A stretch of 64,000 nucleotides of DNA from Lagopus muta (GCF_023343835.1 NC_064435.1:69822134-69886133); one strand, 5' to 3'; positions 41,901-51,865 are shown, counted from the first letter of the stretch. The notes: generated by a model from the sequence alone, not told the origin. Numbers and translations: made by a program.

Positions 41901-44900
41901 TTTATTCTGGAGACATGTTTCATGTGGGACAGGGAACAACAGAAAGATTAGGTAACAAATACAAATAGTGTTAAATATGGAACAGAAATAAAAAATCCTC
42001 TGGATTTTTTCTAGATGCAATCTCCTTACAAACTCAAGTCTATTCATAAAAGTAAACACTGAGTGTTATCAAGCATTATCTTGCTCTAATATCTTGATTT
42101 AACTTAGTTAATCAAAGTCTACAAGCTAGAATAAGAGCAAGACCCACCAGCTAAATTGCTGACACCACGGCATTTCTGAAAGCCTAAAATCCTTACTTGC
42201 AGCACTCATTTTGCTTTACCTCCATTATTTTTTAACAGTAACTTTTAAACCTAGTCTCACTGCATAATCAGACCCTCTTAACTCCATTTCAAATTCTTTT
42301 TTGTAGAGGATGCTATCACCCATTTGCCAGGTCACAAACAGCATTTCTGGACAATGTTCCCACACTGCAACTTTTCACCATCTAATAGAGAACCAGGTGA
42401 AACAATACCCAAGGATTTAGCTGGTCTAAAACACCTCTCCTCTTCCATTATATATCATCAGTCTGGCAGCCACTTGTTTTCTTTTAGCTGACATTGGCAA
42501 GGATATACAGCTAACATATTCAGATCCTTCTGCAGGTAGTTATAATTTGAATTTCTGAAAGCAAAAGTGAAATACTGACCCCAGCCTCCTGTACATACAG
42601 CTGAGCTACATCTATGCCAGCCATGATACAACACAGTAATACCTAAACTAGTTTCAAAAGACTTGAGAAAGAGTATCTTCACACCACAATTCATCTCCCT
42701 TTTCAAAAGATTTCAACCCAGCAACACAGCAGTGTGAACAGAGAAGAAATGATTATATGCCCCAAATTGAAGGAAAAATACTCCATTTGGGAGATTTTCT
42801 CGGATTAAGAGGATTCATTCTATTTCCTACTTCCCTAGACTTTAATACAATGGCTGGTCAAACACTTTCTACAATGATTTTGTCAGTTAAAAACTATTCT
42901 TAGGAGAACGTGAGCTTAGATTCTTCATAGAGCAGAAAAAGGACTTAAATAACTGAGAAACCACCTTCCAGAACATTGCTAAGAATACATGCCCCAAACA
43001 GGAAGGTACCAGCAATTGCCCTGGGATCAGGAACAAAACACTTCCCGTACTGAGACGGGTAATTCTGCAAACCTCAGTCTGCAGTGCTGCTGGCATTGGG
43101 CCCTGTGAGGGCAGGGGACTAGGGAACGGCTGCTGTGGAGCTGATGAGGTACCATCATCTTCCACAGCATGAAATGAAGAGGGGCTCACCTTCCAGCAAA
43201 CTCTGGGAACAACAGCAGAAAGGTCTGTTTGTCCAGTTACTGGATGAGAGAGTTTTTAGTTATTAGTTGGTTTGCTCTGAGCTGCAGACAGGAGTGCCTT
43301 GTTTATCCTATGAATGAAGCCTGCGTTCTTCTTATGGGTACGGCTACTCCCAGAAATGCACTAAGCAACCTGCTTCATATTCAAGGTGACCTGGAATCAG
43401 TAAGCATTCTTATTTAACCTTCCCTCCCACTGCCGCACTCCCGACTTCCAAAATAAATCACACCAGAACAGAAAGCACCAGGCACCTGCAGAAACACTGC
43501 AACTGAATGACTGCTCTGACCACAGCTCATTCAGACAGGCAGAGTGTAGCTTCATGGCCTAGGGCAGCCCTCCCTGGGCACACCTTCTGGTTCAGGTGAA
43601 ATAATCCCATTCAGAGCCTCTAGAAATCAACAGCTTAGCCAAGATCTTCAGCTCCTTCCTGTTCACCTTGAGTGTAGTGCTAAATACTAGTAATTTGTTT
43701 CTTATGAACCACATCAAGTATAATGGAAGCTGTTACTGTAAGATGTATGAAAACCCAAGACCAAGAGAAACCTTAAACAAGCCCTTTTGGGAATCCTTAA
43801 GGGAACAAACATTAGCATCTGACAAAACAGTGGAAGTAAGAGTTATTGTATGCCCTCATTTCATAGAAATCCTGACTTAGAGCTGTTTGTTCTACTGCCG
43901 AACTAAAGCACATCACTATTTTCATGAATCCACTGTAAAGCTTCATAAATAAACTATTACCACAATCACCTTGCTTTACTCATCCAGAGTAGTTACTGGA
44001 AGAAATGAACAGCTAAAAGTGTAATTACACCCTTTTTTCAGCTGCTGCAAGCCATACAAACCCACACAGCATTGTATTACAGACGCATTGATCTTACTGA
44101 CAGATATATATGAGGGCCTCAACTTAAGCTTTATTAAGTTTCAGAAAGGAGTTCAAAGCCACTTTGTATACCCTGTTACCAACCTGAGGTCTTAAGGTTT
44201 CTCTTTCATTATCCTTTCTTTTTTCAAGTGTTTTTCTTGTCTTTTTTGTTTTACCTATGGGAAAAGATCAATGCAGAGAGGAAGCTAGCAGACTGCGTGC
44301 AGTCAGCGAGGGCTCTCAGTGCACATGAAATATAATCAGTTTGTCAATTCAGCTTCAATTTCATGATCCAAATCTTTCCTAACTTTTATCCATGTGATTC
44401 ATACTCAATGGTATTGATTACAGATACAACCATAGGCAGCAAACCCACAGCTTTCAAGCTGTTAGTCAATGAAGTTCTCATATTTACAGCTTTGCTTGGC
44501 TAAGAACTAGCCTGTTTAAGAACACTATTCAAACTGCCTACAGGTTATTCTTTCATTTTTATTTTTTATTTTTGAAGAATTCCTGACTTATTAAAACCTC
44601 TGTGCAAACAGATGGCATCACATTATTATTCAAGGATCTAAAACAGCTTGGGATAGAGGATTAAAACCTAGCTTCAGCCTCCATAGTAAATATAAACTGC
44701 CATTAGTCAGCATGTTCATCGTGGATTTTCAAAGCATTCAAAGGACAACACATCAGAAGCACTCTCCTCTGACAATTAGTTCAGAACCATCCCCTTCCTG
44801 GGATGACTTGAAGATTCTGTAAAACATCCGTTTCCCTCATATCATAGACAGACTTGGCATTCCCCTTCCAAAGCTGAATTGGTGCACACTCACAGGACAC

Positions 44901-46813
44901 CCTCAGGGTTGCTGAAGATCTTAAACGGTAAACAGCTGAACAAGTCCTTCAGCTCACATGTGGATGCACATCTTACAAAGGGAGAAAATACTGAAACACT
45001 CTGGCAGCAAGGAAAACCTGTTGTATTCCAATTACGGTTTTGCATTGTGCATCGTTCATTTTTAAGCAGGCCTATGGAGATTTTTTAAATAACAAACCAT
45101 TGGTTGAGAACACAGGCTTTGAAACAAAACCATCAAATAAGCAACAATACAAAAAAGTTCAACTACAAGGCAGCTAGCTGGAAACGTCTACCAGTCTTCC
45201 TTTCTCCCCCTTTTGCTGATTGGTTAGGTGTCTTCTTGTTGCACCAATCTAACATTTCAGTATTTCTTTTATCCTGAAGCAAACATTCATTTACATCACC
45301 TCAAGGAGACCGAATTTCAAGAGCAATGGCTTCTGTTGCCTGAAGGAGCTCACCATGAGATCTAACCAGCCATGGAGGTGTTCAAGGCCAGGTTGGATGG
45401 GACCCTGGACAGCCTGATCTGGTGGATATAAACTGTGCCCCCAGCAGGGGGCTAGGGCAGGATGAGCTTTAAGGTTCCTTCCACCCCACACCTTTCTATC
45501 ATTCTGTGAACTCTGATGAATTTCAGCACTTTTGACTGAAACACCTGAAAAACTATTCCACTAGGAAACATTGGAAGACGTAAGAAAAGCCTGTGGAGCA
45601 ATGACTGAAATTCACGTTTTAAAAATATTGTAGTCAAGAAGAAAAATGAGCAGTGTGTGAAAGAACAACACTACGAGAAATGGGCCCCCACTGCACACAG
45701 GAGCTCCCATCCATGGCTGGTGGCGGATCTATGCAACACCAAAGCTATGACTCAGCTCAGCCTGTGCCCCACCACTGCTCCGCACTGAGCAAGCAGCACT
45801 GGGTGGAAACTGCCAGAACAGCCTAAGCCAGTGTGTGTCTTGTTCTGCCTCTTTCCCTACTCATCTCTAGAACTAAAGCTCACTACTGCATGGCGTCAAT
45901 CCCCTCAGCCTAACGCAGTACCAGAACCACTGTGCACACACACACACACAAAAAAAGACATAAGGAGCAAACAGAGCTCCTGGTTTGTGTTTCCACTTGG
46001 CATGCAGGACCATGCAGATGGCAGGGCATGCTGTTATTATCTCAGGCTGCTTGTTTCTGCCCCCCCCCCCCCCCCCCCCCCCCGTGCAGGCAGGGCACCT
46101 CTGTCGGCCCTGGGACTGCTCCCAAACCTTCTTCACGTTTCAAGGACAACACACACTCACAGATGAGCACCCAGGTCAGAACCCAAAAGTGTCAAAAGCA
46201 GCAGCAACCAGGCCTGAAAGCATGTGCAAGCAGAGAGCTTTTTGGGAAAGAATGAATAAGAGGAAGGCACAGGGGAACAGCAGCCTCTGTCGCTGAGGAA
46301 GGAAAGCTGCCAGAAAGCCTGCGAACGGCTCGGGGAGGGATGGCAAGCTGCTGTCTGAGACCTGGATAGGGCACACGCACGCTTCCACGTCCTAGGGCAC
46401 AGCAGGGGCCGGAGGCCGGCAAGCTGGCGACCTTCTCCATAGGCAAACACAGAGCGCCACAGGTTCAGCCTTGAACCTCTTGCCTGCGGACTTCGCTACG
46501 CGGCTACGTGGAGCCGGAGCCCTTCGCGGCGGGCCGAGCAGCCGCCTCCCTCCCACCCCCCGCTGCGGAGAGCCCGCTGGGCCGAAGCACTAGAGAGGAC
46601 ACCTGTGCCCAGCCCCGGGCGGGTGTTGCCCCGTTGCCGGGCGCGGCGCGCCCCTCGGGGCCTCTCCGTTCTTCCACCGCCGCCGCCCCGGCCCTCCCCA
46701 AGGCCCGCCCCGAAGGCCATAAGAAAAAGAGCGGAGAGACGGGACCCGGCGGCAGTACCAGCAGGAGGGTGTCCGGCCCGGGTCTCGGCTTTTTCTTTGG
46801 GAGGCGAAGACAT
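9173..46813 (-). CDS. DAP: DAP, death-associated protein 1 (four coding exons, complete)
   Basis: Coding exons join as 46813-46759, 39786-39690, 10967-10925 and 9292-9173, 315 nt encoding 104 residues plus TGA. Phases fit: exon 1 ends with one base of a Val codon, exon 2 ends with two bases of Ser51, and exon 3 ends on a codon boundary. All introns are GT-AG (about 7.0, 28.7 and 1.6 kb). The product starts MSSPPKEK, continues [12 protein letters not shown], a charged [12 protein letters not shown] patch and [14 protein letters not shown], and ends HIHQPRK. This matches vertebrate DAP; the human protein has 102 residues. There is no signal peptide, membrane segment or folded domain; the chain is basic, proline-rich and probably disordered. 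Established for the family: a cytosolic mTORC1 substrate that limits autophagy, first found as a mediator of interferon-gamma-induced death. Ser3 and Ser51, the reported mTOR sites in human, are both present and followed by Pro. Identification is very secure. Confidence 0.97.
9293..10924 (-). other. DAP intron 3
   Basis: A 1.6-kb intron of AT-rich unique sequence. I recognise no repeat or gene in it. Confidence 0.85.
10925..10967 (-). CDS. DAP: DAP coding exon 3 (43 nt)
   Basis: This very short exon encodes the last base of Ser51 and then [14 protein letters not shown]. The acceptor has a run of nine T followed by CAG (10976-10968); the donor is GTAAG (10924-10920). Length and phase fit exactly between exons 2 and 4. 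A long alternating AT palindrome lies about 70 nt upstream of the acceptor, in the region where the branch point would be expected. Confidence 0.96.
11037..11088. repeat. AT-alternating palindrome
   Basis: About 50 bp of alternating A and T with three phase breaks (taat/tatt) that make it nearly self-complementary. It lies in DAP intron 2, about 70 nt upstream of the exon 3 acceptor. Confidence 0.95.
13115..13900 (+). mobile_element. CR1 LINE fragment, about 0.8 kb
   Basis: Shows the CR1 order: cctaatgaggttcaacaa, aggcaatcccagatatgt, the tctggggtctccaac region, aaggaactggagttgttcag, then the 3' tail (tttgatgatccctgaagtc ... tttccaacccaagcc). The open frames seen here are decayed CR1 ORF2 pieces. 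It is anti-sense to DAP. Confidence 0.92.
16387..16426. repeat. 20-bp tandem duplication
   Basis: Two adjacent copies of ctgagatgattaaaaa(g/c)aca, differing at one or two bases. Confidence 0.85.
18812..19232 (-). mobile_element. CR1 LINE 3' fragment
   Basis: Reads as the reverse complement of the CR1 tail: atcatagaatggcctg, then the ccctgct, gccacatccagcctggcctt and gggcaacctgttccagtg blocks, through to ggagaggtgctccagccctc. It is in the same orientation as DAP. Confidence 0.93.
22766..22781. repeat. homopolymer T16
   Basis: A run of 16 T in DAP intron 2. Confidence 0.9.
25385..25640 (-). mobile_element. older CR1 LINE 3' fragment
   Basis: Matches the antisense CR1 tail: agttggaaaggacctctaga, gccatctagtccaa, gctcaagcaggg and gaaacctgtgccactgct. 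It is more diverged than the copies at 18.8 and 40.5 kb. Confidence 0.85.
26932..26954. repeat. homopolymer A23
   Basis: Twenty-three consecutive A in DAP intron 2. No retrogene or SINE body is visible before it. Confidence 0.92.
27712..28290 (+). mobile_element. diverged CR1 LINE fragment
   Basis: Keeps CR1 order with many changes: ggaatatggcatccagttct, then the ctaactggttttgttcagac, ctaaagaatggtacatgg, ggatttcaagaccaagat and aggacttcttgaacctgaat blocks. It has no coding capacity. Confidence 0.75.
29510..29650 (-). repeat. possible ancient interspersed repeat (copy 2)
   Basis: Shares agcctttgctt / agcatttgttc, tgacct-nn-ctgtcctt and, further on, accaaaaatg in the same order and orientation as 4241-4345. 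The family is not recognised; see the finding. Confidence 0.35.
32088..32185 (+). mobile_element. CR1 LINE 3' tail fragment
   Basis: Contains the 3' tail: cttgcctgtggcaggggtgt, tggaacctgacaatccttga and aacccaaaccattctataat. Only about 100 bp remain. Confidence 0.75.
32875..33060 (-). mobile_element. possible highly diverged CR1 fragment
   Basis: Weak match in order to an antisense CR1 tail: tattacagaacaattaagat, then ctggtctgatct, then gtgaagaacatttccctaac. It could be chance. Confidence 0.35.
33645..33659. repeat. homopolymer A15
   Basis: A run of 15 A in DAP intron 2. Confidence 0.85.
37068..37085. repeat. homopolymer T18
   Basis: A run of 18 T in DAP intron 2. Confidence 0.88.
39690..39786 (-). 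CDS. DAP: DAP coding exon 2
   Basis: This 97-nt exon is bounded by an acceptor (tctgttccag, 39787 upwards) and a consensus donor GTGAGTG (39689-39683). It encodes the remainder of the split Val, then [13 protein letters not shown] and the acidic/basic [12 protein letters not shown] segment, ending two bases into Ser51. It is the most conserved part of the protein. Intron 1 above it is about 7.0 kb and intron 2 below it about 28.7 kb. Confidence 0.96.
40540..41252 (-). mobile_element. CR1 LINE fragment, about 0.7 kb
   Basis: Clear antisense CR1: gtaggttggaaggaaccttt, agatcatctagttcccaacc, gaccaggttgctcaaagccc, gggcaacctgttccagtg, through cctgacctgctggtcacacc and tgggctgcaagcgcacagtg. The minus-strand frames here are remains of the CR1 reverse-transcriptase C-terminus. 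It lies in DAP intron 1, same orientation as DAP. Confidence 0.95.
41321..41347. repeat. CAA microsatellite plus A run
   Basis: About seven tandem CAA units followed by A's, shortly after the inner (5') end of the CR1 at 40.54-41.25 kb. Confidence 0.9.
45370..45508 (+). mobile_element. CR1 LINE 3' tail fragment
   Basis: Contains ggaggtgttcaaggccaggt, tggatgggaccctggacagc, ctgatctggtgg and the closing ttccaccccacacctttcta / tcattctgtgaa. It is 5'-truncated. Confidence 0.9.
46060..46083. repeat. homopolymer C24
   Basis: Twenty-four consecutive C on the plus strand, in DAP intron 1 about 0.7 kb downstream of exon 1. On the transcribed (minus-sense) RNA this is a G24 run able to form G-quadruplexes. 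Confidence 0.95.
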
Positions 46814-47080
46814 GTTTACCCTGACAGCGCCCGCACGAGCGCGCCCACACCCAACTCCCGCCGCCAGCACCGCCTGCCGCCCGCCCTGTCAACGTGGCCG
46901 CCTGCCGCCGCCAGGACGCGCCCAGAGAGGGTGGGGGCGGCCGCGGGTCCGCCCCGTCTGCTGTGGCCGCGGGGCGCGGCCCGGAGCAGAAGTGGCGCGG
47001 AGCCCGGATTTCCACCCGCAGCACGGCATACAGCCCGGCCTTAAGTTCCGCACCTCGGCGTGGAGCTTGTTGCCAAACCA
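46440..47080 (-). promoter_or_regulatory. CpG-island promoter of DAP
   Basis: An abrupt block of GC-rich, CpG-dense DNA in otherwise AT-rich surroundings. It contains the first coding exon, GC boxes (for example ggggcgg near 46933-46940 and ccgcccc near 46949-46955) and no TATA box. The start of transcription is probably between 46,830 and 47,050 on the minus strand, but the sequence does not fix it. CpG-island promoters often fire in both directions, so a divergent plus-strand transcript is possible; I see no plus-strand gene. Confidence 0.85.
46759..46813 (-). CDS. DAP: DAP coding exon 1 (start codon and first 18 residues)
   Basis: The ATG is at 46813-46811. In the same frame there is a TGA at 46891-46889 and no ATG between them, so this Met is the natural start. 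Position -3 is A, a favourable initiation context. The encoded start is [18 protein letters not shown], close to mammalian DAP, with Ser3-Pro4 (the N-terminal mTOR site) kept. The exon ends one base into a Val codon, and the intron begins GTACTG at 46758. That donor is weak compared with the GTRAGT consensus, but it is the only nearby GT that joins exon 2 in frame. The exon lies inside the CpG island. Confidence 0.95.
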
Positions 47081-47138
47081 CCGCCGTGCTGAAGTCGGCC
47101 CGTTGTTTGTTTTGTTTTTTTCTTCTCCCCTAAGCAGT

Positions 47139-47164
47139 ATGAAGGCGTTTTATGAAGGCGTTTT
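47139..47164. repeat. 13-bp tandem duplication
   Basis: Two exact copies of atgaaggcgtttt, just outside the CpG island on the upstream side of DAP. Confidence 0.9.
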
Positions 47165-47287
47165 ATGCAACTCGTGCCAGCAACAGGCTGCCTTTAAGAA
47201 TTGTAGTAATCAACTGCATTACCAGCATAGTGTAAACGCTCTGTGCTGGTTTGGTTCTCTTTCATAATCTGAGATAAGGAACAGAAG

Positions 47288-47965
47288 CATAGAATCATTA
47301 AGTTTGGAGAAGACCACTAAGGTCATCCAGGCGATCCATCAACCCACCGCTCGTGTGCCTAACCACGTCCCTCAGAGCCACATCTACACATATCTTGAAC
47401 ACCTGCAGGGGGAGTGACTCCACCATCTCCTTGTGCCATTGCCGCACCATGCTATCCGAGATTTTTTTTCCTAATACCCAACTTTAGTCTCCTTTTGCAC
47501 AACTGAAGGACACTCTGTCTTGTCCTGTCACTGGTTGCCTGGGAAAAGAGGCCAACCTTCCCTTCAGGCAGTCGCAGAGAGTGATCAGGTCTCCCCAACC
47601 CTCCATCCAGTCTGAACAGTCCCAGCTCCCTCAGCTGCTCCATATAAGACTTGTGCTCCAGACCCCTCACCAGCCTCATTGCCCATCTCTGGATACATTC
47701 CAGGGCCTTGATGTCTTGTAGTGAGAGGCCCAAAACTGAACACAGGACTCAACGCGCAGCCTCACCGGTGCTGAGTATAGAGGGATGGTAACCTCCCTCG
47801 TCCTGCTGACTACACTGTTTCTGATAAAAGCCAGGATGCCATTGGCCTTCTTGGCCACCTGGGTACACTGCTGGCTCATGTTCAGATGGCCATCAACTAA
47901 CACCCACAGATCCTCCTCCTCTGTGCAGTTTGCCAGCCACTGTGCCCCAAGCCTGTAGAGCTGAA
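47288..47965 (-). mobile_element. CR1 LINE fragment next to the DAP promoter
   Basis: Antisense CR1: catagaatcattaagtttgg, agaccactaaggtcatccag, then a decayed reverse-transcriptase C-terminal frame (47452-47903 minus) with GLEHKSYMEQLRELGLF and [20 protein letters not shown]. These are standard CR1 ORF2 motifs. It begins about 0.2 kb upstream of the CpG island and has the same orientation as DAP. Confidence 0.95.
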
Positions 47966-48699
47966 TGTGGGTTCCCAGAAACTGAGCTTATGATGGTTGT
48001 GGTTAAACCTCCCAAGAGTGCTGTAGCAGTACTCCATCCCAGTTATGTTACAGGGAAATTAATGTAGCTATGTGACGTAGCATACTCTACTTACTTGCAG
48101 TCAATCTTTCTAACAAATATTACCATTGCCAAAATATATGTAATGGGTAATGGCATGGGCTTTTTTGGCAACAGATCAAAATATAATCACAACACAGTGT
48201 CCTTAACAGTCTGAATGAACAAATGCTGTCAAAATGATGTAAATAAGTTGTTGAATTTTGCTGCTGGGTAATTTTATTTTCTTACATGTACAGCACTTTG
48301 AAGTCTCAGATTATGTTTTCAGTTCTGCCACCTTCTGTGTAGCTTAATATGAGTTAACTCCAGTTCACCTTCCAGTCTCTGTCAAAGTCTATTCAGATTT
48401 TATTTTCTAGAGTAGAATTATCTCCTAAATTGAGATTATAAGGTTTCCTTGTCTACTTTCTATTGATTTGAATGAAAAGATTACATTTTGGTTATTCTTG
48501 GTTTTCCCAGGTATGCTTGGCTTGAAATTCTCTCTGCTGCTTACAGCAGTCAGTATGAATCTTTGCTTTTGAAGGTTTAATATAAACGAGCTATTATAGA
48601 ATGGGAATTCAAGATAACAACAACAACAAAAAAGCAGTTTGAAGTAATGTGTTTTTTGTTTGTTTGTTTGCTTTTTCCTCTGACAATCAGTAATACAGA

Positions 48700-48880
48700 T
48701 AGGTACTGATAGGACAAGGGGAAATAGTTTTAAACAAAAAGAAGGGAGATTTAGATTTGATGTTGGGGAAATTTTTCTCTGGGAGGGTGGTGAGGTGCTG
48801 GAACAGGCTGCCCAGAGAAGTTGTGGATGCCCTGTCCCTGGAGGTGTTCAAGGCCAGGCTGGATGGGACCCTGGCAGAGC
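48700..48880 (+). mobile_element. CR1 LINE fragment lacking its 3' tail
   Basis: Contains gataggacaaggggaaatag, gatgttggggaaatttttct, ggaacaggctgcccagagaa and ggtgttcaaggccaggctgg, then stops abruptly after gggaccctggcagagc. The usual CR1 ending is missing, suggesting a later deletion. Confidence 0.9.
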
Positions 48881-51335
48881 AACTGATTTCTTGAGAAATC
48901 TAAGGTCGTGGGCATTCCTTCTGCTAGAGATATTGCCCTAACATTAGCAACAGCATCCTTCTTGATTATGTTGATATGCATATATAGAGGTTAGCAGTAG
49001 ACATTAAAAAGATGGGAGTGGTCAGTCGTTGTCATTCCTAACAGCCTTGTTACTTCTACCAGAACGCATACAGTATGACATCTGTGGGCAACTGCAGAGG
49101 AAAACAGGCAAAGCATTTACAAAATGTGGGCAGCTTCCCTTACGAAGTCCACCATACCTGGTGTTGACATCTAGATCTTAGAAACTGTAACAAAGGCAAG
49201 TCTCAACTGGAAAACCAGTGAATGAGAGCATCACAGGACATGGCACTGAAGTGCAAAGGCACTGTGACGGAAGAGTATATAAATCAGACTGTTTAGAATA
49301 TGTAAGAGCTGTTCTGAAGACCAGCATTTCTTTTAGAATAAGAGCATTTCGGTGAAAGGTTCCACAGGACACCTCTTCAATTCATTGATAAGAGTTTCTA
49401 AAAGAAATCTCAAGCATCTGCAGCAATATTCAGGCAGCCAAGAAAGAGCATTTTTCAGCTACTACTAATTTTAGCTAAAATAACAAGCAGAAACAAGCTA
49501 TTTCTCTTCTGGTGATGGTAGAGGCAAAACCCTAGCTTTCCATGTTCTATCCCACATTTAAAAAAATAATTGAAAAATAGGAAAAAGCCCTTTACAGATT
49601 TTAAAGGCTGAGTTTAAAACAAAAACAACACATGAAGAAATTGGATGGGAGAGCATGTTAAGGCATGCTTACAGATGCTATTTTCAGTTCCACTTGGCCC
49701 TTCACAAGACTTCTGACAATAACAGTAGGTTCTTATTTGTGTGCCCTATAGCCCAACGTATGTTCAGAAATCTATTTTAAAAATAGGCAGTCTGTTGAAC
49801 TTTGATTAGAACACCATTTATGTCTGTTTTGAAACTAGTCCACAGCACTTAGAGATGGATACAAATTGTTGTGCTTTCACTCAGGCCTGCAGCAATGCTT
49901 TATGTTCTTTCTGAAAATGTTAAAACATGTAAAAAAGCCTTTACTGGGTTTGGGTCAATGGAAAATCACAGCAGTGCAATCTAGGGTCACTCAGTGCTCA
50001 AAAGGCAGCTAAATACTTTGCTAGAACCCTCTGAACCATCATCTCCAGCACACATGTGCACTTGTATGCTGTAAACCCTGGTGAGCATGATAAATTGCTT
50101 TCACTTATAGGATGGGCAAGACTCTTTATTGAACAGGCTTTTGCCTATTCCTGGATAAGGTCAGTGAAAATAACTAGCTGAATTTGATATACATTCAAAG
50201 TAGTTTCACCTGAAAGCAGCTGTTTTGAAAGCTGAACTATTTCATTTTGATGTTTTAAGATTTTGCTATTTTTTTAAAGATTAAAGACCTCTGAGAAACT
50301 TGACTGGTTTTTCTCTTTCATTCAGTCAGTTAATCAAAATATTAGTTCTCCATGTAGTTCTAATCTTCTATGATACTTTCAGGATAGCATGATAATTTCT
50401 GATAAATGGAAAAACAAACAAACAAAAAACAACAACAACAAAAAACCCTTGTGATGCCACTGTTCACTGTTTTCTCCTTACCTTGATGATATCATTGATT
50501 CCATGTTGTTACTCCAGCTACACTGCCACTGTGACAAGAAGCACAAATTTATTTGTTTGCTGGATTTACTAACTCAGTTTTCCAAGGAAGCCTATATATT
50601 TCTTTTTCTTCAGAGTTAGAATAGGTCCCCACTGGGGCAAACATAGACATTTGTAAGTAGTATAAGTTACTAAACCGAACCATAACGTAATTGAAAAACT
50701 CAAACTCTCTTTTATCTTACTTTTTTTTATTAGATTTTCTTGGAAATGTTTTTGCTAAAATGTGTACAGCAGTCTATCTCATCAGAAATGTGGAATAATG
50801 TTTTCATAAAGGAACACTGCAGCCTAATGCAGTCGCTCTTTTGTTATATTGTCAAAATGTTCAGACTTCTATGCTGTTATCAAACATGAAATCAGCACAA
50901 AAAGTCATTTCTCTGTGTGATGGATTACTGCTGAGATGCCAGTTAAATTTGGATTTCTAGCAAGTGAAGAAATTGTTTTGTATGCATTTTTCACATAAGC
51001 ATTCTGTTTTTCTGTAAGTAATTATCTTAGAATGATGCATGTACAAGCAGCAGCCCATAATCTGCATGCAGCCTGGCACAGCTTGCACTGTGGCTGACCC
51101 TGCCGTGTTCTATCATGACAGCAACTCCTCCCACCAAGCATCCTGGCCAGGGGAGAGCACCTATCGCTTCCCAATGACTAAATACCAATGCAATGTTGAC
51201 CCTATCTGAGACGAAACCAGGGCACAGGTTGCAGTGCAATATTAACTCAAGTTACGGCAAGTAGGTTTATGGATTTTGATACGTTGGCTAAACACAGTCC
51301 TGTGAACAGAAAAAATATGTAACCATGCTTTCTGT

Positions 51336-51735
51336 TTTGGTCAAGGAATTTGAGAACACGTTTCAAGATTGAAAAAAATAAATCATAATCTTTTCGTCTA
51401 TTTGCAATTCCATTTTCAGTCAACATAAATACACAACCTGAACATTTTCATCTAGAATGTACTGAGTTGCAGTCAGGCATTCAGCTTAAAGGAAAGTCTC
51501 ATCATCATGTCTCTTTACCAGATTTTTGTAAGACCTCTTACCAGAGAAGAACATGCCCTGCTTCACAGTCATGCCTTATTCGCCTCATCGCTTTTGGCAG
51601 TACGCACGTTTGCGAGCAACTCTTTTCAACGATGAAGTACAGAAAAATTTAATCTCTGACAAACACCTTGAGAGCTCACTAAGAATTGCAACCACTGCCA
51701 CCAAACCAGTCTGGTGTGTTAGTTTCAAAAAGTAA
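51336..51735 (+). pseudogene. hAT-superfamily transposase remnant (C-terminal dimerisation region)
   Basis: Plus-strand fragments read, in order, VKEFENTFQD, then a stop, TQPEHFHLECTELQSGIQLK, VSLPDFCKTSYQRR, FGSTHVCEQLFSTMKYRK and, after a frame change, SDKHLESSLRIATT. That series is the C-terminal end of hAT transposases of the type captured in GTF2IRD2 and ZBED/FAM200-like genes (the CEQLFS.MK and DEHL...LRIATT motifs). An internal stop, a frame change near 51,645 and the missing N-terminal part show it is dead. No terminal inverted repeat or target duplication was recognised. Confidence 0.75.
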
Positions 51736-51865
51736 GGTCGTATATCCCACTACTTCTATGGTTTTGTTGCTTTTTTTTTCTTATCTTTTAATAAAATATA
51801 TTAAAAATTAAAATGTTTTGTTATGTATATACATTAACTGTATTATATATTTCATGAGAGCTGTT

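Larger units (their letters stand above)
39787..46758 (-). other. DAP intron 1
   Basis: About 7.0 kb between exons 1 and 2. It contains a minus-strand CR1 (40.54-41.25 kb), a CAA microsatellite, a short plus-strand CR1 tail (45.37-45.51 kb), a short CA run near 45,930 and C24. I see no other exon or RNA gene. Confidence 0.85.

Noticed and set aside
45831-46296. Proline-rich plus-strand and glycine-rich minus-strand frames
   Set aside because: The runs of Pro and Gly are simply the C24 homopolymer and its complement read in different frames.
46605-47267. 220-codon plus-strand frame across the CpG island
   Set aside because: GC-rich DNA has few stop codons. The frame runs antisense to the DAP promoter and exon 1 and has only Pro/Arg/Ala-rich low-complexity content.
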